Source of the DNA: Actinomycetes bacterium
Lineage (GTDB): Bacteria; Actinomycetota; CALGFH01
Assembly: GCA_030146615.1 (NCBI GenBank)
Contig: JASLBL010000507.1
Coordinates: 1 to 21,152, forward strand
DNA: 21,152 nucleotides
Direction: 5' to 3'
A model generated the notes under the pieces. That model was not told where the DNA came from. It saw only the letters and a list, made by a program, of their open reading frames with translations, and made no database searches. Made by a program: the position numbers and the translations under genes. Positions 6,061 through 13,660 of this stretch are shown here, piece by piece. The first letter of the stretch is position 1. Each line of letters begins with the position of its first letter.

Positions 6061-6566
6061 CACGCGCTCCTCTGCGTCCGTTCGTAGGCATCGGGCGGGG
6101 TGTCCCAGTCCATGTCCGGCCGCCGGTAGGTGGCCGACCACCAGTGGGCCCCGTGGCCCGCCGGCCGCCAGCCCTCGGCGAGCAGCTGCCGGTGGAGCTC
6201 CTGGAACCGCTCCTGCTGGGTCTCCAGCCAGGCCCCCTGGGCGGCCACGTCCTCCACGGACGGCCGGGTGGCCGGGAACGTCGCCCCGGCCATGGCGTAG
6301 GTGGGCCAGCGCGAGTCGGTGCTGCGGGCCCGGGCCACGAACCGGAAATACCCGTTGCCGTACTGGCTGGACAGAGTCGTCACCAAGCTCGCCGCCAGTG
6401 AGGTGCCGCCCACGTCCTCGGCCTCGATCTCCAGCACATCCTCCTGGTCGGTGAGCCGGAACCATTGCTGCTGGTGGTCATCCCACCACCAGCAACCGTC
6501 TTGCGAATAGTGACCGGGACCACGGGGCGGTCCGGTGTCCAGGTACTTGCCGCGCCACTGGCTCAT
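6060..6566 (-). CDS. uncharacterised Trp-rich protein coupled to a flavodoxin
   Basis: A 168-residue soluble protein that I do not recognise. It opens with a short segment containing GPGHYSQDGCWWWDDHQQQW (about 14-33), reminiscent of the WW-like DGxWWWD motifs in many actinobacterial proteins. An acidic VLEIEAEDVGG stretch follows, then an alpha/beta part with YFRFVARARS. The C-terminal region has a long charged helix (WLETQQERFQELHRQLLAEG) followed by GHGAHWWSATYRRP. There are no membrane helices or signal peptide. The start at 6566 is fixed by GAGGAGG six bases before the ATG. Its stop overlaps the flavodoxin start, so the two products are probably made together and may interact. It is divergent from the RDD gene. 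Confidence 0.7.
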   Translation of the reverse strand: MSQWRGKYLDTGPPRGPGHYSQDGCWWWDDHQQQWFRLTDQEDVLEIEAEDVGGTSLAASLVTTLSSQYGNGYFRFVARARSTDSRWPTYAMAGATFPATRPSVEDVAAQGAWLETQQERFQELHRQLLAEGWRPAGHGAHWWSATYRRPDMDWDTPPDAYERTQRSA

Positions 6567-6745
6567 CAGCAGCCTCCTCGGCCGAGAGGAACGGCCCACT
6601 CCTTCCAGGTCAAGGATGCCCGGCATAGCCAGGGGCCGGCAGCGGCGTCCGGCCCAGGACCCGCAGGACCAACGGCCCTCCCCCAGGGCTACGGCCGGGC
6701 ATAGCGTCGGGCAGGAAGGACACCACGCAAGAAAAGGAGACCAAG

Positions 6746-7216
6746 ATGACCAGCGCAACCGAGACGCTTGGTCACGGTGTCACCGCGCCCACGCCGGCCA
6801 TCCATGTGACCGGCCGGCGGGTCGTCGCCACCATCATCGACGGCCTCGTCCTGGGCGTCGCCTACTGGCTGCTCGCGCTCGCCTTCGGCGATCTGCGGAC
6901 CGAGGGGGAGGCAGCCAACTGGGTCGCCAACCTGCCCACGGTGGCTGACGTCGCCTACGGCTTGTTCGTGCTCGGCTACTTCATCCTGCTGGAGGGCCTG
7001 GTGGGCCAGACCCTGGGCAAGCTGGCCGTCGGGATCAAGGTCATCACCGAGGCCACCGGCCAGGCGCCAGGGATCGCCGCGGCGGCGATCCGGACCCTGC
7101 TGCGGATCGTGGACGGGCTGCTCGGCTACACCGTCGCGTTCATCACGGTGCTGGTGTCGGCCAAGCGGCAGCGGCTGGGTGACATGGCCGCCCGCACTCT
7201 GGTGGTCCGCACCTAG
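6746..7216 (+). CDS. RDD family membrane protein
   Basis: A 156-residue integral membrane protein of the RDD family. The signature residues are the Arg in GRRVVATIIDG (about 23-33), the Asp of the same segment, and a C-terminal RLGDMAARTLVV (143-154). The GQTLGKLAVGIKV block (88-99) between the helices is also typical. Hydrophobic segments lie at about 27-47, 68-88 and 122-137. Some RDD proteins have been linked to ion or proton antiport or to compatible-solute stress; here the role is unknown. AAAAGGAG (6732-6739) gives a well-spaced ATG at 6746. It stands alone, divergent from the 6566 gene across a 179-base gap in which I see no clear promoter. Confidence 0.88.
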   Translation: MTSATETLGHGVTAPTPAIHVTGRRVVATIIDGLVLGVAYWLLALAFGDLRTEGEAANWVANLPTVADVAYGLFVLGYFILLEGLVGQTLGKLAVGIKVITEATGQAPGIAAAAIRTLLRIVDGLLGYTVAFITVLVSAKRQRLGDMAARTLVVRT

Positions 7217-7256
7217 CACCTAGGAACGCCAATCCGTGAACCGAACCTCGCCCCTG

Positions 7257-7385
7257 ATGGTGACCGCGCGGACGGCCTGGGACCTTCGACAGGCCGGCCG
7301 CGCGCGGGCCGGCGGGCCTCCAGGCTCGCCAACAGGCCCGGCTGGCCGACCTACTGACCTATGTGCAAGCCCGCTCCCCTACTAC
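7257..7385 (+). pseudogene. possible 5' stub of a phenylacetate-CoA ligase (PaaK)-like gene
   Basis: From the ATG at 7257 the frame reads MVTARTAWDLRQAGRA. After a shift near 7315 another frame gives LQARQQARLADLLTYVQARS. Together these resemble the N-terminus of PaaK-like adenylate-forming enzymes, in which a helix with RLADLLxYxRARSPFYR follows the opening. The expected SPYY appears only if one more base is restored in TCCCCTACTACC. Nothing of the ligase core follows. The match rests on about 35 residues in two frames, so the assignment is tentative. Confidence 0.35.
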
Positions 7386-7480
7386 CCATGACACAGTTGC
7401 TCTCCAAACCCACGACGACACGGCCGGCACCGACCGGCGGTCACGCCGCGTCCCTGCCCCGGCGCCTCCGTAGGAGCCGG

Positions 7481-7875
7481 GTGCTGCGCGCCTGGACTGC
7501 AGCCTGGCTCGGGGCCATGGCCCTGGCGTCGCGAACGCCGCGGTCCGCCGGGCCGTGTACGTCAACCGGCTGGGCGAGCTGACCGCCCACCAGCTCTCCA
7601 CCGCCACCCTGCTGGCCGAGCTCACCTTGTACATCTGGCTCATGGACCGGCGCCGGCCGATCCCCACGACCCGGAACGCACTGGTGATCGGCGGCATCTG
7701 GGCGGCGCTCACGGTGCTGTTCGAGTTCGGCCTCGGCCACTACATCGTCGGCTCCCCGTGGTCAGAGCTGCTGGCCAACTACAACCTGGCCGCCGGCCGC
7801 ATGTGGGTCCTGGTGCCGCTGTGGATGGCGGCCGGGCCGCCCGCCGTCCTGCGGGTCGGCACCCGGCGGGGATAG
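7481..7875 (+). pseudogene. frameshifted small integral membrane protein
   Basis: A GTG at 7481 follows TAGGAG (7471-7476) and opens VLRAWTAAWLGAMAL. One base is then missing in CCTGGCGTC (near 7523): CTGGGCGTC would continue it as GVANAAVRRAVYVNRLGELT. The restored product of about 131 residues has four hydrophobic segments (AWLGAMALGVANA, LLAELTLYIWLM, LVIGGIWAALTVLFEF, MWVLVPLWMAAGP) and ends at TAG 7873-7875. I recognise the style of a small actinobacterial membrane protein but no function. As the sequence stands it is broken; a single read error would repair it. An upstream ATG (7388) in the same frame has no Shine-Dalgarno. Confidence 0.55.
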
Positions 7876-8160
7876 CCCGCGGACTGCTGCTCGTCGCCGG
7901 CATACGATCGTCATGGGAATCATCACCGACCGGCCTGCTCGGCATCGGCGTGGTGGGCGTCGGGATCTTCCCGGGCAACGTCCATCCCCAGCACCCGCTG
8001 TTCGCCTTCACGGCCCTTGTGGCCGGAGGGCTGGCGGTGCTGCTGTCGGCCAAGGTGACCCCCCAGCCGCTGCGGGCCATCTTCGCGGTCATGGGAGCGA
8101 TCTCCCTGTCGTTCACCCTGGGCAGCGTGTTCCTGCCACGTTCCCTTATGGTCACAGGGA
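7876..8160 (+). pseudogene. fragment of a DUF998-like membrane protein
   Basis: An open frame reads GLLLVAGI, then abruptly TGLLGIGVVGVGIFPGNVHP, FAFTALVAGGLAVLLSAKV and FAVMGAISLSFTLGSVF. The GxFP....H motif between two helices is characteristic of DUF998 multi-TM proteins (about 190-220 residues, unknown function). The first helix is joined to the GIGVVGVG segment with roughly 40 residues missing, and homology stops after three helices near 8150, where unrelated sequence begins. Both an internal deletion and a lost 3' end point to a pseudogene. I see nothing recognisable in 8161-8323. Confidence 0.5.
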
Positions 8161-8323
8161 GGGTGTGCGCAGCTCCCGGTAGCGCTCGGAGAGGTCGGCG
8201 TGGCGCACGACGCTGCACCACGCCGACCAGTATGCGCGACAGCAAGCTTGCTTCGGCAAACCTTAGGAGTTCCGCGCCTTCGGTGGTATGCAAGCCGATT
8301 CGCGGTCGGGCCCAGGATCCCCG

Positions 8324-8893
8324 TCATGCCGCCTGGTTGTGCGGCTCCAGAGGCTTCAGGCGCGTTGCGGCCAAAGAGGTGCGCAGTTCAACCAGCTCCA
8401 CCCCGGGGAGGCTGTGGACCTTGACGGGATAGCCACAGTCGCGGAACACCTGGATCATCTGGCGGTTCTCGGGCAACACCTCGGCGTCCAACACCTGGAT
8501 GCCGAGCTCGTTGGCGGCCTCGGCGAGCTGGCAGAGCAGCGCGGTGCCCAACCCCTTGCCCTGCATGGCGTCGGCGATCTCCAGAGCGACCTCGGCCCGC
8601 TCCGGCCGGTCCAACTCACGCTCCAAGCCGGCGTGGCCGATCATCTGACCATGGCCATCGACGGTCGCCACGAGCCCGTAGCGGCGGTCATTGTCGACCT
8701 CCGCGGCCCATCGGGCAGCCTTTGCCAGGTCCGGGAAGGCGGAGAGGAACCGCAGCCACCGGCTTCGATCGGACAACCCCTTCAGGAGCAGCTGCATGGC
8801 GGGCGCGTCGGAGGGCCTGGCCGGGCACACGTGCACGGTCGAGCCGTCCCGGAGCACAACGTCGACCTCCCGAGAGCCCGGACGGGTGGCCAT
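8324..8893 (-). CDS. GNAT family N-acetyltransferase
   Basis: A 189-residue GNAT enzyme, which would move acetyl from acetyl-CoA to an amine. The N-terminal strand DVVLRDGSTVHVCPARPSD is followed by the substrate helices and LVATVDGHGQMIGHAGLE. The acetyl-CoA loop is EIADAMQGKGLGTALL (about 106-121, Q/RxxGxG type) and the C-terminus has IQVFRDCGYPV. It resembles the GNAT module often fused to an acyl-CoA synthetase-like domain, but no such domain follows here. Two ATGs exist. The GAGGAGGG is only two bases from the one at 8899 and about seven from the one at 8893, so I use 8893. It is divergent from the DoxX gene. Substrate unknown. Confidence 0.82.
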   Translation of the reverse strand: MATRPGSREVDVVLRDGSTVHVCPARPSDAPAMQLLLKGLSDRSRWLRFLSAFPDLAKAARWAAEVDNDRRYGLVATVDGHGQMIGHAGLERELDRPERAEVALEIADAMQGKGLGTALLCQLAEAANELGIQVLDAEVLPENRQMIQVFRDCGYPVKVHSLPGVELVELRTSLAATRLKPLEPHNQAA

Positions 8894-9054
8894 TGCCATC
8901 CCTCCTCGTCACCCAACCCCCCAGCTGAGATCGACCCTCCCACGTCAGGTCGCCGACCGGACCGGCCAACGGTCCCGTGGGAAGGGGGCCGTTCGGCTCA
9001 TGCCCGGGTCCGCCGATGCGGCGAGACTGCTGGCATAGAGCAAAGGAGGCCATC

Positions 9055-9663
9055 ATGGCCATTCGGGAGATCATGGGGCTGGAGGGCTCGCTGCCGACAG
9101 CCGAGCGGACCGGCCGGACCGAACCGGCGTTCGGGGCGATCATCACCGCCCGCGCAACCAAGTTCCTGGCAATCGTGCGTGTGGTGGTCGGGTTCGAGTT
9201 CCTGTGGGCGTTCCTGGACAAGACCTTCGGGCTCGGCTACGCCACCCCGGCCGCCAGGGCCTGGATCAACGGCGGCTCGCCCACCAAGGGGTTCCTGAGC
9301 CGGGTGGCGGTCGGCCCCTTCGAGTCGACCTTCCACGCCTGGGCCGGGGCCGCCTGGGCGGACTGGCTGTTCATGGTCGGCCTGCTCGCCATCGGGATCG
9401 CGCTCATCTTCGGCATCGGGCTGCGGATCGCGGCCGTCAGCGGCACCCTGATGATGCTGGGAATGTGGGCGGCCGAGTGGCCGCTGGCCAAGTTCACCTC
9501 GGCCGGCGAGCCGAGCATGTCGACCAACCCGATCGTCGACTACCACATCATCTACGCCCTGGCGCTGATCGCGCTGGCCGTGACCTACGCCGGCCACACC
9601 TGGGGCCTGGGCAGGCTGTGGGCCAGGCTGCCGTTCGTGCAGCGCAACCGCTGGCTCATCTGA
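9055..9663 (+). CDS. DoxX-like integral membrane protein
   Basis: A 202-residue membrane protein of the DoxX / thiosulfate:quinone oxidoreductase subunit type. Hydrophobic segments appear at about 37-53 (FLAIVRVVVGFEFLWAF), 100-125 (DWLFMVGLLAIGIALIFGIG), 130-145 and 165-185, consistent with four helices. The region after helix 1 contains the aromatic, Gly-rich LDKTFGLGYATPAARAW loop seen in actinobacterial relatives. Members are linked to quinone-coupled redox or detoxification, with the precise reaction usually unknown. AAAGGAGG (9042-9049) precedes the ATG by five bases. Two hairpins follow the stop, so it is probably transcribed alone from the gap shared with the GNAT gene. Confidence 0.8.
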   Translation: MAIREIMGLEGSLPTAERTGRTEPAFGAIITARATKFLAIVRVVVGFEFLWAFLDKTFGLGYATPAARAWINGGSPTKGFLSRVAVGPFESTFHAWAGAAWADWLFMVGLLAIGIALIFGIGLRIAAVSGTLMMLGMWAAEWPLAKFTSAGEPSMSTNPIVDYHIIYALALIALAVTYAGHTWGLGRLWARLPFVQRNRWLI

Positions 9664-9679
9664 CCCACCGAGCGGGAGT

Positions 9680-9716
9680 CTGTGGCCACCAGCACCCACC
9701 GTGCTGGTGGCCACAG
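9680..9716 (+). terminator. strong 16-bp hairpin after the DoxX-like gene
   Basis: CTGTGGCCACCAGCAC (9680-9695) and GTGCTGGTGGCCACAG (9701-9716) are perfect inverted repeats with a CCACC loop, 16 bases after the stop. There is no T-run, common in GC-rich actinomycete terminators. A second hairpin follows directly. Confidence 0.7.
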
Positions 9717-9734
9717 GGGCGCCAAGGGCGCCCC
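9716..9734 (+). terminator. second tandem hairpin
   Basis: GGGGCGCC (9716-9723) and GGCGCCCC (9727-9734) form a perfect 8-bp stem with an AAG loop, abutting the previous hairpin and ending 19 bases before the next ATG. It could be part of a tandem terminator or could influence translation of the 9753 gene, whose Shine-Dalgarno begins just after it. Confidence 0.5.
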
Positions 9735-9752
9735 CGGAACGAGGAGGCGAGG

Positions 9753-10547
9753 ATGAGATCCCGGGTTGCCCACCAGCTGCAGCCGAACGATGCCCCCGAG
9801 GCCGCGTTCTCCCCAGCGGGCTCGCAGGCCTGCATCGAGCTGTACTGGCTCCCTCTAGGGGCCGGCGGCTGGTTCGTGCGCCTGAATGGGTGGATCTGGG
9901 AGGCCATCCACGCCCGGCTGGAGCACCGGCGGCCGCTCGACCTGTACCACACCGCCCTGATCCTGCGAGTTCCAGAGGGCCGCTATGTGGTTGAGGACTG
10001 CTGGCCCATCCCCGACGCGGACGGCCCATCACGCGGCGTGCTCGTCGAGGGCCCGGTGGGCAGCCGCCGGCTGGGGCGCTGGCGGGTGTTCCGCTACGAG
10101 GTGCGCTGCTGGCCAGATGGGATCATCGCCGACGCCGAGGAGGCGGTCGCCAGCCCCCAGCTGCTCAGCAATGACCCTGCTGTGGCGCGTCGTCTACTGG
10201 ACCTGGTTGGCGCCCTGCCCAGCCCGGTCTGGGGCCGAGATGAGCTGCGGACGGGCGAGATGTGGAACTCCAACTCGGTGATCGCCTGGCTGCTGGCCCG
10301 CAGCGGCCTCCTAACCGACGCCATCCGTCCCCCGGCTGGTGGCCGCGCCCCAGGGTGGGAGGCCGGCCTGGTCACGGCCCGCCGCCAGCAGCGCAGCGAC
10401 AACCAGGCGGTGCACGAATCGTGCGCGAGCCCTAAGTTGATGACTCCGGTTGTGACCCGCATGGGCCGGCGCCTGGAGCAGAGCATCTGGACGGGCCTCA
10501 AGCGTGTTCTGGAAGGGCAGGAAGCTCCCTCCCCCGCTGGCCGGTGA
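9753..10547 (+). CDS. uncharacterised conserved protein, possibly cysteine-less papain-like fold
   Basis: A 264-residue soluble protein. The core contains LYHTALILRVPEGRYVVEDC (about 64-83), a strand with a histidine followed by a glutamate- and aspartate-bearing strand, then WRVFRYEVRCWPDGI, and EMWNSNSVIAWLLARSGL (169-186). The order H-strand ... N-S helix is the permuted layout of NlpC/P60- or PPPDE-like papain folds, except that the nucleophile Cys position would be Asn or Ser here. That reading is speculative. The conserved look of the last block suggests a real family, but I cannot name one. GAGGAGG (9741-9747) gives the ATG at 9753. It lies 33 bases before the SRPBCC gene, probably in one transcript. 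Confidence 0.6.
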   Translation: MRSRVAHQLQPNDAPEAAFSPAGSQACIELYWLPLGAGGWFVRLNGWIWEAIHARLEHRRPLDLYHTALILRVPEGRYVVEDCWPIPDADGPSRGVLVEGPVGSRRLGRWRVFRYEVRCWPDGIIADAEEAVASPQLLSNDPAVARRLLDLVGALPSPVWGRDELRTGEMWNSNSVIAWLLARSGLLTDAIRPPAGGRAPGWEAGLVTARRQQRSDNQAVHESCASPKLMTPVVTRMGRRLEQSIWTGLKRVLEGQEAPSPAGR

Positions 10548-10580
10548 TCGGCTCCCAACAGGAGCTCCCAGGAGGTTTCT

Positions 10581-11264
10581 ATGAAGGTCCGACACGCCGG
10601 AGCGGCCGCGCTCGCGCTGGCCGGCGGCTACACCGCCGTGCTGGTCGGCGCCCGCCGCTGGCATCAGCACTGGGGGGCCACCAACGAGGAGATCACCCGC
10701 CCACTGCCGGGCGACGACCTCATCGGCTCGTCCAAGCTCGACTCCACCCACGCCATCACCATCCAGGCCCCCGCCGACCGGATCTGGCCGTGGCTGGCCC
10801 AGATGGGCTACGAGGACCGCGCCGGCACCTACAGCTACGACCTGTTCGAGCGAAGCACCGGCCGCAACCTCTACCGGGTCGACCCGGGCATCCCACCCTT
10901 GGCCACCGGCGGCACCATGCCGTTCTACCCGGGTGCGCCGATGACCGTGGCGGTCGCCAACCCACCGCATGCCCTGGTGCTGTGGCAGGTCACCTCAGGA
11001 GGCAAGGCGATCGATCCGGCTGGGCCCTGGGGCGACAACTATGTGGCCTGGAGCTGGGCGTTCGTGCTCGTACCGGTCGATGCGGCGGCCACCCGGCTGC
11101 TCGTGCGGATGCGGGCCAGCTACCAGCCTTCGGCGAAGTGGGCGCCGTACATGTGGCTGCTGGTGGAGCCGGCCCACTTCGTCATGGGCCGCCGCCAGCT
11201 CCTCGGCCTCCGAGAGCGAGCCGAAGCCACCAGCCGTGAAGCCTCTCTGTCAGAACGCGCCTGA
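10581..11264 (+). CDS. membrane-anchored SRPBCC-type protein
   Basis: A 227-residue protein with an N-terminal hydrophobic segment (AAALALAGGYTAVLVGA, about 8-24), probably a membrane anchor. A helix-grip (SRPBCC-like) domain follows: HAITIQAPADRIWPWLAQMG (about 57-76), then YSYDLFERSTGRN, a Pro-rich loop, and strand pairs ending RLLVRMRASYQP. The C-terminal helix FVMGRRQLLGLRERAE (about 201-216) completes the fold. It likely binds a hydrophobic ligand at the membrane, ligand unknown. An AGGAGG (10570-10575) lies five bases before the ATG. It follows the 9753 gene by 33 bases and is convergent with the alcohol dehydrogenase remnant, with a shared hairpin between them. Confidence 0.75.
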   Translation: MKVRHAGAAALALAGGYTAVLVGARRWHQHWGATNEEITRPLPGDDLIGSSKLDSTHAITIQAPADRIWPWLAQMGYEDRAGTYSYDLFERSTGRNLYRVDPGIPPLATGGTMPFYPGAPMTVAVANPPHALVLWQVTSGGKAIDPAGPWGDNYVAWSWAFVLVPVDAAATRLLVRMRASYQPSAKWAPYMWLLVEPAHFVMGRRQLLGLRERAEATSREASLSERA

Positions 11265-11299
11265 TCATCCGCTTGATCATCCAGATCGGCCCTCCTGTC

Positions 11300-11336
11300 G
11301 ACACAGGGCCGGAGTGTCAGGCCTCGGCCCTGTGTC
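11300..11336. terminator. bidirectional terminator between convergent genes
   Basis: GACACAGGGCC (11300-11310) and GGCCCTGTGTC (11326-11336) are a perfect 11-bp inverted repeat with a 15-base loop, sited between the SRPBCC stop and the end of the alcohol dehydrogenase frame. Placement between two convergent genes suggests use in both directions. Confidence 0.65.
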
Positions 11337-11352
11337 ATAGGGAGGCAAACAA

Positions 11353-12318
11353 CTAGCCTTCGGTGGTCAGCAGCACCTTGAGGGCATTGGTCTCGCCTGC
11401 ACGGGCGAAGGTGTCGTAGGCCTGGATGGCCTCGTGTAGGGGGAAGCGGCGGGTGGTGAAGCGGGTTGGATCGATCCGCCCGGCCGCCACCGTCTTGAGC
11501 AGGGTCGGGGTGGAGAACGTGTCGACCAGGCCGGTGGTGATGGTGACGTTCTTGATCCACAGCGACTCAAGGTGCAGCGTCGCCGGCTTGCCGTGCACGC
11601 CCACGTTGGCCACCCGGCCACCCGGGCGGATCAGCTCGGTGCACTGCGCGAAGGTCTCCGGGATGCCGACCGCCTCAACGGCCACGTCGGCGCCCAAGCC
11701 GTCAGTCAGCTGGTCGAGCTCGGCGCGAGCCTGGTCGGGGGTGGTGACCACGTTGGCGCCGAACTTCTCGGCCCACTCGCGCCGGGCCGGTACCGGGTCG
11801 ACCGCCACGATCGCGGCCGGTGAGTACAGCTGCGCCCCCAGGATCGCCGCGAGCCCGACCGGACCGGCGCCGACGATCGCCACGGTGTCGCCGGGCTGGA
11901 CTCGGCCGTTGAGCACGCCGACCTCGAAGCCGGTGGGGAGGATGTCAGCAAGGTAGAGCACCTGCTCGTCGGTGAGCCCCTCGGGGACCTGGTAGGTGGA
12001 GGTGTCGGCGAACGGCACCCGGGCGTATTCGGCCTGCACCCCGTCGATCCGGTGGCCGAAGATCCACCCGCCACTACCCAGGCACTGGCTGTACTGGCGC
12101 TCACGGCAGTAGCGGCAGCGGCCGCTGGCCGAGATGCAGGAGAGCAGCACGTGGTCGCCCTGCTTGACCGAGCGGACCCCTGGTCCGATCTCGGTGACCG
12201 TGCCCACGGCCTCGTGGCCGAGAATCCGTCCCGGTGTCATCGCGGGGACGTCACCTTTGAGGATGTGCAGGTCGGTGCCGCAGATGGTGGTCGAGGTGAC
12301 GCGAACGATTGCGTCGCC
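11353..12318 (-). pseudogene. zinc-dependent alcohol dehydrogenase with damaged 5' end
   Basis: A medium-chain (MDR) zinc alcohol dehydrogenase, normally about 345-350 residues, oxidising alcohols with NAD(P). The frame covers TTICGTDLHILKGDVPA (catalytic-zinc Cys), GRILGHEAVG (the zinc-binding HE), the lobe with CRYCRERQYSQC, the Rossmann motif VAIVGAGPVGLAA and a complete C-terminus. The region before GDAIVRV is not readable in the same frame. A TGA lies upstream, and there is no ATG, GTG or TTG until the ATG at 12240, which would omit the catalytic Cys. A YHG in another frame at about 12350 may be part of the lost N-terminus. The structural-zinc cluster also has Ser for its first Cys (ISASGRC). 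Very likely inactive unless the 5' break is a sequence error. Confidence 0.75.
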
Positions 12319-12610
12319 GTGGCCTGCGCCGACAGCACGCTCACAGAACCGTGATAGCCAGGCCGACCCATCGAAACCCGGTCACGGTCGATATCGCGGC
12401 CATGCGACGGGAGAGGGAGCCAACCATGGCCATGAGGGCAGATCACCAGGATTGAGGTACGCGCGGGGACCACTCGGGTGCGCGCCGCCTGATCGACGTC
12501 AGAACATGCCGGGCATGGACGGGGCCGACCTGGTGGCGTTCGCCTCCCGGCGCGGGCCAGTATCTGGGCGCCGAGATGCGCCCCCGGTACAAGCGCACGT
12601 CAACCGTCCG
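12319..12610. other. gap between the dehydrogenase remnant and the channel gene
   Basis: No intact gene is seen. The left part probably holds the scrambled start of the dehydrogenase (YHG and an ATG on the minus strand at 12371 in a different frame). Around 12489-12545 the plus strand reads LIDVR and, one base out of frame, MPGMDGADLV, which resembles the phospho-acceptor turn of a response-regulator receiver domain. It is too short to call. Confidence 0.25.
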
Positions 12611-13660
12611 CTACGCGCCGAGTAGTGCTTGATCCTCGAAGCCGTGCTCCCGGGCCAGGCGGGCCAGCCGCGCATCGGCCCAGGCCAGGAACGAGGCGAA
12701 CTCCTTGGGCACCTCCTGGCCGGTCGCCCGCAGGCCGGGCATGGCCTGGTCGACCTCGGCCCGCAGCCGGTCCAGGCGGGCAGCGGCCTCGGCAGGGTCC
12801 AACGGAGCTGGCTGCCCACCACTTCTGGAGCGACCGCCGACGTAGTTGGCGTCGTAGTCGTCGACGACGCGCCGAACGGTCGCCTCCAGGGCCGGACCGA
12901 ACACGACCGGGATCCGCTGATCGTCTTGGCGCACGCCCCAGCGCAACACCAGGCACACCATGATGCCGGCGCGCAGCAGGCGGTTCATCGACTCCTCGGG
13001 CTGATCGGGGTGGAAGTAGTACAAGACAGGAAAGCGGGTGACGTTCTGGTGGGCTTCGATCAGGGCGTGCTGCAGGTCGGTGAGCACGGTCGGCCCGCCG
13101 TGCACGGCAACCCGCACCACCTGGGCTGGCTCGGTCAGGCCAAGATCCGATGCGTGCAGGGCCGCGCTGCGCTGCCGGGTCACCAGCGGATACACCGACA
13201 GCAGGTAGGTGATGGCAGCGGTGATGGCCGCCAGCCCGCTGGCGCTCTCGGCCACGGTGACCAGGCGCAGCGCGTCGCTGGAGGCAACTACGTCCCCGAA
13301 GCCGACGGTGGTGAGGGACACGGCGCTGATATACAGCGCCTCGGCGATGCCCTTGGAGCCGAACGGCACCGCCTCGCTGTAGCTGAAGCGGTCGATGGAC
13401 GGCAGATAGATGAGGGCGAATCCGATCCAGAGGCTGCCGACCCAGCCGAGGAAGCCGCCGGCCATCGCCGCCGGACCGGCGAAGCTCAGCAGCCGGGTGT
13501 TGCCCAGGCGGCGGCTGAGGGTCCGCACCACCAGCCAGATGCCGCGGCTGATCGCATAGCTCAGGGGGCCCCGACGGGCGGGATGCAACACGGCGAGCGC
13601 CGTGTCCCACAGGCCGAGCAGCAGCAGGCAGCTGCCGGCTGCGATCATGACCCCATGCAT
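12611..13660 (-). CDS. two-TM-type potassium ion channel
   Basis: A 349-residue membrane protein. Hydrophobic segments are at about 5-26 (MIAAGSCLLLLGLWDTALAVL), 62-86 (a long GGFLGWVGSLWIGFALIYL helix) and 135-160. The pore loop ALYISAVSLTTVGFGD (about 108-123) carries the potassium selectivity filter TVGFGD. The C-terminal half (from about 165) is soluble, with a coiled stretch rich in Ala, Arg and Glu (AAARLDRLRAEVDQAM). No RCK or cyclic-nucleotide-binding motif is recognised. It should conduct K+ or a similar cation across the cell membrane. Start: GTG 13663 and ATG 13660 are adjacent, and GGAAG upstream is better spaced for the ATG. It lies on the same strand as, and about 500 bases downstream of, the cyclase. 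Confidence 0.82.
   Translation of the reverse strand: MHGVMIAAGSCLLLLGLWDTALAVLHPARRGPLSYAISRGIWLVVRTLSRRLGNTRLLSFAGPAAMAGGFLGWVGSLWIGFALIYLPSIDRFSYSEAVPFGSKGIAEALYISAVSLTTVGFGDVVASSDALRLVTVAESASGLAAITAAITYLLSVYPLVTRQRSAALHASDLGLTEPAQVVRVAVHGGPTVLTDLQHALIEAHQNVTRFPVLYYFHPDQPEESMNRLLRAGIMVCLVLRWGVRQDDQRIPVVFGPALEATVRRVVDDYDANYVGGRSRSGGQPAPLDPAEAAARLDRLRAEVDQAMPGLRATGQEVPKEFASFLAWADARLARLAREHGFEDQALLGA

Noticed and set aside
8288..9298. A 336-codon plus-strand frame across the GNAT gene and the start of the DoxX-like gene
   Set aside because: Covers two well-supported genes on other frames and has no family features of its own.
12489..12545. LIDVR plus MPGMDGADLV, resembling a response-regulator receiver turn
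   Set aside because: Only about 15 residues in two frames, with no flanking receiver sequence; could be chance.
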